Both the position numbers and the translations under genes were made by a program. Shown here piece by piece: positions 40,251-44,918 of a DNA stretch of 44,918 bases. Location: IMG/VR virus record IMGVR_UViG_3300031251_000042, positions 1 to 44,918 of that record. One strand, written 5' to 3'. This stretch comes from a virus. The notes beneath the pieces were generated by a model that saw nothing but the letters and a program-made list of their open reading frames with translations, searched no databases and was not told the DNA's origin. How positions within the stretch are numbered: position 1 is the stretch's first letter; each line of letters starts with the position of its first letter.

Positions 40251-41360
40251 ATGTCTTTCAAACCGCTTCCGCTTTCATATCAGGGTAAAAATAACTCGAC
40301 AGGTCTGACGATCAAGGCTCAGGCCTACCTAAACGGCGTTGCAAAGGCCGTCGGGGTCAGTGCTTTAACTCTTTCGGAGCTTGACTCAACAAACGTACCT
40401 GGAATCTACATCGGTTCCATTAGTGCAGCTCAACTCGTTAGCTGGGGCGCCGCCAATGGTGACACCGTCCGCGTTGAAATGGACGCGACGAACTCCGGCA
40501 AGTCTTCTCCTTATCCGATCAGTTTCACCGTCAGCTCGATTTCGACGGACGATCTGGACGCGCATCTTGGCACCCAGGACACTGCAATCGCGGCTGTAAA
40601 GAGTGACACTGCTGCGATCAAGAGCGATCTCGAAAGCGGATCGGCAGATCTTGCAAACATCCTGGCCGCCGTTCAAGCGATCCAAAACAACGCCGGCTTC
40701 GCGATGCCGGTTCCGGCTCAGTTGATCAAGCCAGGTTCAGGGTCAAACACCTATCGCATTCCGTTAACTTTCTATAATAGCCAAAATGCTCTCATTGATC
40801 CGGATGGAAAATCAGTGATCGTAAGCCTGGTCAACCAATCCGGTGCGGATCGAGGCTCCTATTTGGTTGGCTCTGCCGGTTCGCCCGGAACAGTCGCGGC
40901 GACATGGGACAGTCTCGGGCAGCTTCATGTCGATGTTTCGATTCCATCGACCGCTTCGCAGGAACAGCTCACCGCTTCGTTCGCATATGCGATCGGCGGA
41001 GCTGGTACGGTTCGGAAGTCTGTTACTGAGATCGTATCCGATGTTACGGCCGATGGGTTTGCCCTTCAGAGTACGCTGACTTCGGTTCAATCGGATGTCT
41101 CCGCTATCAAGAGCGACGTCGAAAACGCAACCTCGGGCGTTGTGGCGATCAAGACAGAACTGGATGCGGTAAAAATCCAGACCGACAAGATCGGGGACGC
41201 AACGATTGGGCTTTCGGCGATCAAAACTGCCGTGAACGGAGTGCTGGCTGAGGCGCAGAACAATATTGAGGGAACAGGCTTCAACGCTACGACAGACAGC
41301 TTGCACGCGATTGCTGCGTTCTTGACTGCCAATGTTTATAGTGGCGGCAGAGCGTTTTAA
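40251..41360 (+). CDS. Fibre-like protein with two beta domains and coiled coils
   Basis: The protein has 369 residues. An N-terminal beta domain (LTIKAQAYLNGVAKAVGVSA) is followed by a coiled coil (DTAIAAVKSDTAAIKSDLES), a second beta domain (about 155-270) and a second coiled coil (TSVQSDVSAIKSDVENATSG). This resembles trimeric fibre shafts. There is no signal peptide. AAGGAGAAACT precedes the start. Confidence 0.6.
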   Translation: MSFKPLPLSYQGKNNSTGLTIKAQAYLNGVAKAVGVSALTLSELDSTNVPGIYIGSISAAQLVSWGAANGDTVRVEMDATNSGKSSPYPISFTVSSISTDDLDAHLGTQDTAIAAVKSDTAAIKSDLESGSADLANILAAVQAIQNNAGFAMPVPAQLIKPGSGSNTYRIPLTFYNSQNALIDPDGKSVIVSLVNQSGADRGSYLVGSAGSPGTVAATWDSLGQLHVDVSIPSTASQEQLTASFAYAIGGAGTVRKSVTEIVSDVTADGFALQSTLTSVQSDVSAIKSDVENATSGVVAIKTELDAVKIQTDKIGDATIGLSAIKTAVNGVLAEAQNNIEGTGFNATTDSLHAIAAFLTANVYSGGRAF

Positions 41361-41370
41361 GAAGGGATAG

Positions 41371-41817
41371 ATGGGACAGATTTCGTCCGCATACCGAGCA
41401 CTTTATAGAGCCGTGGGTTTCAGGACGGGATTGACCGACGTGGTTGCTCTCGTTCTGAAGCCCGACCTCAGTATTTCAGGACCTTATCCAATGGTCGAGC
41501 TGCCGGGATATTTTCGTGGCCTGTATTATTTTGACCTGATCACGAATCCATCAGACCCTCAGGGCGAGTACGTTGTTTTGATGGTCTCTCCCACCGAGGG
41601 CACGAAGGATGTTTACCGGATTCCGCTTTATCAGAGCGCGGTCTCAGCGATTCAATCCACCGTCCCTTCGATTTTAAATGTTCAGCTAGGAGACGGGTCA
41701 GGAATCGCAAACGCGGTGTGGTCAGCGCTGATTCCGAGCTCTCCGGTGAGAGGTAGCTTTGGCGAAAGAATCGCGAAGAAACTTCTGACGGCGCGGCGGT
41801 TTTTAGCGTGGAAGTAA
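41371..41817 (+). CDS. Beta-sandwich fibre accessory protein
   Basis: The protein has 148 residues. FRTGLTDVVALVLKPDLSIS, then YPMVELPGYFRGLYYFDLIT and DPQGEYVVLMVSPTEG repeat the domain type of the two preceding genes, with a short helical C-terminus. AAGGGA lies just before the start. It is the last gene of the fibre cluster, with a convergent gene 33 bp away and no clear terminator between. Confidence 0.5.
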   Translation: MGQISSAYRALYRAVGFRTGLTDVVALVLKPDLSISGPYPMVELPGYFRGLYYFDLITNPSDPQGEYVVLMVSPTEGTKDVYRIPLYQSAVSAIQSTVPSILNVQLGDGSGIANAVWSALIPSSPVRGSFGERIAKKLLTARRFLAWK

Positions 41818-41850
41818 TTCAAAACGTCAAAATTTAAATGGCGACATACA

Positions 41851-42462
41851 TCAGCTTGCGCGCTTATGGTGTGAGGCATACTTTCCGGGCTCATAGTTGA
41901 CCGGAATTTTTTCATTATATGGGAGAATTTCCATTTTGGATGGGAAGAAAGTCTTACTTCTTTTTGTTCTAACGCAGATGGCAGTGATATAAATTCCATC
42001 AAATTCCTTCGGAATTATTTCGCGGACTGCGCCCGGCTGGCTCCCTCCATGGTAGCGGATCTTCAGAACCTCTCCATTTTGGATCGCCTGAGTGATTCTA
42101 TTGATTAATTGTGGATCTGCTTCGCCGAAATCGTCATCGAGTCCTAATTGCGCTCGAACTTGTTGTGTTTCCACTTTATTTTTTTCAATCATCGCGAGTA
42201 TGCGTTGTCGAATGTGATCGGGAGGCGATCTGCCAAGCCAAGTATCAAGCAGAAGTCTATGTTGAGACAGGCGCGAGAGGCGTAACTTCGGATCTTTCCA
42301 GATCGTGAAGAGAATAAGCGCCGACATAACAAAAATGGTCAAGACCACTGCCGCTTTAAAACCGACCAAATAACAGAGAAAAAGGAAGGGAAGGAGTATA
42401 AGAATTCCAGTAACAGCTTGAGTGGTGTCGTCTCTTGTGTCTTTTCTTGAACGCCTTCCCAT
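41851..42462 (-). CDS. Membrane protein with WYL-like C-terminal domain
   Basis: The protein has 203 residues. Two adjacent transmembrane helices (AVTGILILLPFLFLCYLVGF and AVVLTIFVMSALILFTIW) are followed by a helical linker and a C-terminal domain (about 128-190: LKIRYHGGSQPGAVREIIPK, then AICVRTKRSKTFFPSKMEIL) resembling WYL domains that sense ligands or nucleic acid. Minus-strand isolation from the late genes suggests expression in the lysogen, perhaps for host defence or exclusion of other phages. Confidence 0.5.
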   Translation of the reverse strand: MGRRSRKDTRDDTTQAVTGILILLPFLFLCYLVGFKAAVVLTIFVMSALILFTIWKDPKLRLSRLSQHRLLLDTWLGRSPPDHIRQRILAMIEKNKVETQQVRAQLGLDDDFGEADPQLINRITQAIQNGEVLKIRYHGGSQPGAVREIIPKEFDGIYITAICVRTKRSKTFFPSKMEILPYNEKIPVNYEPGKYASHHKRAS

Positions 42463-42518
42463 GGTGGTGGTATCGACGACGACACTAGAACTCTTGAGTT
42501 AAGTTTTCTTAAATGGGT

Positions 42519-42710
42519 TTACTCCTCGATCAGATCCCGGACTTTGCATCCTATCGCGTTGGCCCATTTTTCGAGAGTTTTTACGGTGGGGTTTATCCCT
42601 GGCTTAAAGTATCGGTCCATGTGTTTCATGTCTCGGCCAAGATTTTTAGCGAAACGGTATTTGGTCATGCGTTTACGTTTGAGCATCTTTTCGAGCACGA
42701 CTTTTACCAT
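42519..42710 (-). CDS. Small HTH regulator
   Basis: The protein has 63 residues of XRE/HTH_26 type (KYRFAKNLGRDMKHMDRYFK, then NPTVKTLEKWANAIGCKVRD). It probably controls the accessory genes around it. A near-perfect 20-bp palindrome (42746-42765) lies 36 bp upstream of its start and is a likely operator. Confidence 0.7.
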   Translation of the reverse strand: MVKVVLEKMLKRKRMTKYRFAKNLGRDMKHMDRYFKPGINPTVKTLEKWANAIGCKVRDLIEE

Positions 42711-42745
42711 TATTCAACGGTAAGTTCGGGCATCATTTTGGTGTA

Positions 42746-42765
42746 GCTCCACATATATGCGGAGC
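42746..42765. promoter_or_regulatory. 20-bp palindromic operator candidate
   Basis: GCTCCACATATATGCGGAGC reads the same on both strands apart from one mismatched pair. It lies upstream of the minus-strand HTH gene and on the edge of the structured region, so it could regulate both directions. Confidence 0.5.
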
Positions 42766-42851
42766 ATGCAAACCGGGGCGTTCTCTTTAAGATGTAGACT
42801 GGTTAAGAATACTTAAGTCGACCATCGCGACGCAATGCGATATCTCAAGGC

Positions 42852-42992
42852 TTCAGGGAAACCTGAACACAGTAGGGCGGCGGAGTGTGCTGTATAACAC
42901 CCATGCTCCGCCGTCCTCGCAAAACGTACCCCTATGGGACACCTCTGTTAGTTTCTCAGGCAATCAGAGGCGCAGCTAACCGATCTTATCGG
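42852..42992 (+). ncRNA. Candidate structured RNA / 5' leader
   Basis: Several hairpins follow one another in a non-coding stretch: TTCAGG-GAAA-CCTGAA with a GNRA tetraloop (42852-42867); an 11-bp stem GGGCGGCGGAG/CTCCGCCGTCC with one G-T pair (42875-42885 and 42906-42916); GTACCC-CTAT-GGGAC with one bulge (42926-42940); CCTCTG/CAGAGG (42942-42947 and 42965-42970), crossed by TTAG/CTAA (42948-42951 and 42976-42979), a possible pseudoknot; and CCGAT-CTT-ATCGG (42980-42992). It ends 17 bp before a 48-codon gene. No known riboswitch class fits. The rest of 42711-43009 holds nothing else I can support. Confidence 0.45.
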
Positions 42993-43009
42993 TAGGAAGA
43001 AGTGCGCCT

Positions 43010-43156
43010 ATGAGAAACATCAAAGATTTGGCTATCGTGATCGAGTTCCCAAAAGACCGAATCGTGAGATTGAAAGAGGTTCCTTCTGGAGAAGAAGTGC
43101 GGAAGAAATTGAGGCGAATTCTTGCGCTTATTTTCGAGCTACTGAGCGTTGCGTAG
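43010..43156 (+). CDS. 48-residue hypothetical protein downstream of structured leader
   Basis: The product starts MRNIKDLAIVIEFPKDRIVR and ends with a helical RRILALIFELLSVA. It is not recognised. TAGGAAGAAG lies about ten bases upstream. It is the only plus-strand gene in this accessory block, and its stop touches the convergent gene at 43157. Confidence 0.5.
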   Translation: MRNIKDLAIVIEFPKDRIVRLKEVPSGEEVRKKLRRILALIFELLSVA

Positions 43157-43549
43157 CTATTTTTTTATGATCTGTGATTCAATGGGTTTTCTGAACATCC
43201 AGACGACACCAGCCAGCGTTGCTAGAGGGCCAAAAAACATAGTTAGACCTTCGATTGGCCTTCCTTCTCGAATCAGAACGATTGCTCCAATTAAGCCAAC
43301 CAAGATGATCACAAAAGAGGTGAGCTGCCCGATCAATTTTGACCACCGCTCAGATCTGTCATTCGCGTGACGATTTTTTTGCTCATCCCGCGCCATGGTG
43401 AGGATCTCTCGCGCGGCGGTCGGAACTAACTGGTTCCAGTGCTCGACAAGGATGGGATTTGGAAGGTTGTCGGTGATGCCAATTGTAACGGATTGGTTCC
43501 CGTCAGAGTCCTGCGTGGCCTCGATGAGCATTTTATTTTTGTCAGACAT
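43157..43549 (-). CDS. DUF2335 membrane protein
   Basis: The protein has 130 residues. NPILVEHWNQLVPTAAREIL, then MARDEQKNRHANDRSERWSK and two transmembrane helices (LTSFVIILVGLIGAIVLI and LTMFFGPLATLAGVVWMF) match DUF2335, a family common in prophages with no settled role. It lies next to the repressor on the same strand and is probably expressed in the lysogen. Confidence 0.75.
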   Translation of the reverse strand: MSDKNKMLIEATQDSDGNQSVTIGITDNLPNPILVEHWNQLVPTAAREILTMARDEQKNRHANDRSERWSKLIGQLTSFVIILVGLIGAIVLIREGRPIEGLTMFFGPLATLAGVVWMFRKPIESQIIKK

Positions 43550-43551
43550 GA

Positions 43552-43779
43552 TTATAATTTATGACTTTTGCGGAAGGTGGCTACAGAATTTTGGAAGTCG
43601 CCTCCGATGTGGTTCCAGTCCGAACGAAATGCATTGCGGTCACGCTCTGAACCAAGCACTTTGTATGGGGCGCGGTTTTCTTTGGGTTGAAACCGGGTAA
43701 CGCCAAAAATATCAAGTGTCCGAAGAATCCCAAGCAGGAAGGCAGGGAAAACGGGAGATTTTCTAAAATGCTGGTCCAT
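43552..43779 (-). CDS. Hypothetical protein upstream of the DUF2335 gene
   Basis: The protein has 75 residues and is not recognised (FLLGILRTLDIFGVTRFQPK). Two ATGs are possible; AGGAGG lies eight bases before the one at 43779 and only two before 43785, so 43779 is chosen. Its stop is two bases before the DUF2335 start, so both are one transcript. Confidence 0.5.
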   Translation of the reverse strand: MDQHFRKSPVFPAFLLGILRTLDIFGVTRFQPKENRAPYKVLGSERDRNAFRSDWNHIGGDFQNSVATFRKSHKL

Positions 43780-43853
43780 GTACATGCCCTCCTTTAACTA
43801 AGTTTATCATCGGCGCAAAGCATAAAGAACTGAATTTAATTCATTAGCAAGAA

Positions 43854-44333
43854 TCATGACTTCCGGCGCTTTCGATCTTGCTGCTCGTCTGCCTCGTTTT
43901 CCTCGATCGCTTCAATGGCGTGCATGAGGTGCCTGCGTCCCACCGGACCCAGCCGGGCTACACGGGCGAGTAGGGGGTCCCTAAGCGAGGGTACTTCCGT
44001 TTTTTCGACCTGAATTGAGGCGGACTTGAGCCGCTCGATCTCCTGGGCCTGTTCTGCGATTTTTTGGGCGAGTTCAAGGATACCGGGGGATGAAAAGGTT
44101 TCTTTCGGAGCCAGGTCGGGGTCTAGGAATAGGTGGGATTCTGGAACTCCGAGTGTTCGAGCAATTGCGGCTAAGTTCTTGCGTTCGGGCCAGCTTCTAC
44201 CTCGCTCTATGTCACGATAAGTTGGAAAGGGGATATTTGCCTTTTCTGCAAAAGCTTCTTGCGAGCGAAACCCTTTCGACTTGCGTAAACGTACGAGATT
44301 ATTAAATAGAGTTTCCTCAAGTGTTTTCAACAT
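43854..44333 (-). CDS. CI-type repressor, immunity variant B
   Basis: The protein has 159 residues. The XRE HTH is at 10-68 (RLRKSKGFRSQEAFAEKANI, then PFPTYRDIERGRS). From about residue 84 it is identical to repressor A, including a coiled-coil-like linker (LELAQKIAEQAQEIERLKSA), and a basic tail. The DNA-binding half and its operator are unrelated to variant A, so the two should not cross-immunise. There is no ribosome site; the -10 box TATAAT (44344-44339) lies six bases before ATG, so the message is probably leaderless, like lambda cI from PRM. Confidence 0.85.
   Translation of the reverse strand: MLKTLEETLFNNLVRLRKSKGFRSQEAFAEKANIPFPTYRDIERGRSWPERKNLAAIARTLGVPESHLFLDPDLAPKETFSSPGILELAQKIAEQAQEIERLKSASIQVEKTEVPSLRDPLLARVARLGPVGRRHLMHAIEAIEENEADEQQDRKRRKS
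43949..44075. repeat. Terminal direct repeat 1, right copy
   Basis: This is an exact copy of 1-127. Its flank to the left (43854-43948) supplies the end of the repressor that is missing from the left copy, with the reading frame preserved. Confidence 0.95.
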
Positions 44334-44338
44334 TTACA

Positions 44339-44407
44339 ATTATATATGGTTTGGCCGTGCATTGTAGTCGCTCGAACCATTCTTTTATATTGCAGAATGA
44401 ATGGTTC
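44339..44407. promoter_or_regulatory. Operator and promoter region of immunity variant B
   Basis: A 9-bp perfect inverted repeat GAACCATTC (44374-44382) / GAATGGTTC (44399-44407) with a 16-bp spacer, and a third related half-site ATGGTTT at 44346-44352, form the operator. ATGGTT-x2-GCCGT also occurs as a direct repeat near 44346 and 44401. The minus-strand -10 TATAAT is at 44344-44339. On the plus strand TATATT (44386-44391) with TTGTAG 18 bp upstream may serve the Cro-like gene. None of these motifs occur in operator A. Confidence 0.65.
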
Positions 44408-44455
44408 AGCCGTATATTGGTTTTCATGAGAAGCAAGCGACTTAAGAGAATAAAC

Positions 44456-44701
44456 ATGGAGCTGGTCGAATCCAAAATGATCGAGAAGGGTCTGAATCGT
44501 GCGGATCTAGCTGAGATACTGGAAATTAATCTTTCCACGTTATGGAGACTCCTCACCGGCCATACCAGGGCGCGCTACGTGTTCTTAGCCGCCTTGGCTC
44601 ATACTCTTGGGATAAGCGTATCTGAGCTGCTAGACGTGCCAGCAAATTCTGGTTGCTGTCCTCGCTGTAATTTTAAACTGGAAGAGCAGAAAACAGCCTA
44701 A
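44456..44701 (+). CDS. Cro-like HTH regulator, variant B
   Basis: The protein has 81 residues. The HTH is NRADLAEILEINLSTLWRLL (about 15-34), followed by a helix and a C-terminal CCPRCNF cysteine motif that may bind zinc. It is divergent from the repressor and replaces the unrelated gene at 498 of variant A. ATG 44456 follows AAGAGA; ATG 44426, ten codons earlier, is possible. Confidence 0.65.
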   Translation: MELVESKMIEKGLNRADLAEILEINLSTLWRLLTGHTRARYVFLAALAHTLGISVSELLDVPANSGCCPRCNFKLEEQKTA

Positions 44702-44785
44702 TAACGCGCCTCATATAACAATATTTCATTTTGATTACAAGTGTCAAGTTGACGCGAATGGATAACTGCGTTCAAAGGGGGAAAA

Positions 44786-44918
44786 GTGGAAAATGAAATC
44801 TGTGAATGGTTCGATAGGTTTTGGAAAGAACCCATCAACGGTATTGCATCGGAGATTGAAGGATTGAGTTCAGAGCATCGAGCTGAGATTCAGCAGTACG
44901 CGGTCATCAGAATCGCTG
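44786..44918 (+). CDS. Small early protein, variant B (cut by window end)
   Basis: A GTG start follows AAAGGGGG. After six variant-specific codons (MENEIC) the sequence is identical to the 1036-1335 gene from its codon 30. If base 44918 is joined to 1238 the frame continues to 1335, giving 76 residues. The function is unknown. Confidence 0.6.
   Translation, partial: MENEICEWFDRFWKEPINGIASEIEGLSSEHRAEIQQYAVIRIA
44804..44918. repeat. Terminal direct repeat 2, right copy
   Basis: This is an exact copy of 1123-1237, running to the last base of the window. It marks where cassette B rejoins the common sequence. Confidence 0.95.

Noticed and set aside
42942-42999. c-di-GMP or other known riboswitch
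   Set aside because: A GGTAGG motif near the end recalls the c-di-GMP-I class, but the other conserved elements are absent.
1-44918. Mu-like transposing phage
   Set aside because: Despite Mu-type tail genes there is no transposase or MuB-like gene, and a tyrosine integrase with attP is present.

Overview
The window is a temperate tailed phage (or prophage) genome, near 50% GC by eye, and apparently almost the whole of it. I see no host housekeeping gene. The host is probably a double-membrane (Gram-negative type) bacterium, because the phage encodes Sec signal peptides and a lipoprotein in its lysis cassette. I cannot name the host. The structural genes are a mosaic: a lambda-type packaging and head module (gpNu1/gpA/gpW/gpB-like, HK97-type protease-capsid fusion) joined to a Mu-type contractile tail module (gp38 to gp48 in Mu order). 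The virion should be a myovirus. It has a tyrosine integrase and an attP, and no Mu transposase.

Layout. 1-1843: immunity region (repressor on the minus strand, Cro-like and small early genes on the plus strand). 1888-3740: excisionase-like gene, integrase, and attP carrying a tRNA 3' end. 3899-10204: early operon with replication proteins, HNH nuclease, RusA resolvase, a sigma-like factor, a C5 cytosine methyltransferase with a second long frame inside it, and many small overlapping genes, ended by an intrinsic terminator. 10288-14462: a second sigma-like regulator, three secreted fibre-like proteins, two further small proteins and a Fis-type helix-turn-helix protein. 14469-22933: gpZ-like protein, a possible cos region, terminase, portal, capsid and head-tail joining genes. 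22954-32559: Mu-type tail with a predicted -1 frameshift in the chaperone gene. 32563-34203: fibre proteins. 34203-35682: lysis cassette. 35685-41817: accessory fibre genes interrupted by a toxin-antitoxin-like pair. 41851-43779: minus-strand membrane and regulatory accessory genes around a strongly folded intergenic stretch. 43854-44918: a second immunity region.

The most important structural fact is that the two ends are homologous but not the same. Bases 1-127 are identical to 43949-44075, and 1123-1237 are identical to 44804-44918, while the sequence between these anchors differs completely. The two versions encode repressors with different DNA-binding domains on the same C-terminal tail, different Cro-like proteins and different operators. 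Joining 43948 to 1 restores an exact repressor reading frame (157 codons). Joining 44918 to 1238 restores the frame of the second anchor gene (77 codons). The simplest reading is one circular phage genome of about 43.7-43.9 kb that exists with two alternative immunity cassettes, either as a mixed population unrolled by assembly or as a tandem heteroimmune double lysogen.

Other points of interest are: six fibre-like or beta-rich proteins with Sec signal peptides inside a phage genome; two recognisable proteins apparently read from the same DNA in the methyltransferase gene; a leaderless toxin-antitoxin-like operon with divergent promoters; nested lysis genes; and a candidate structured RNA at 42852-42992.
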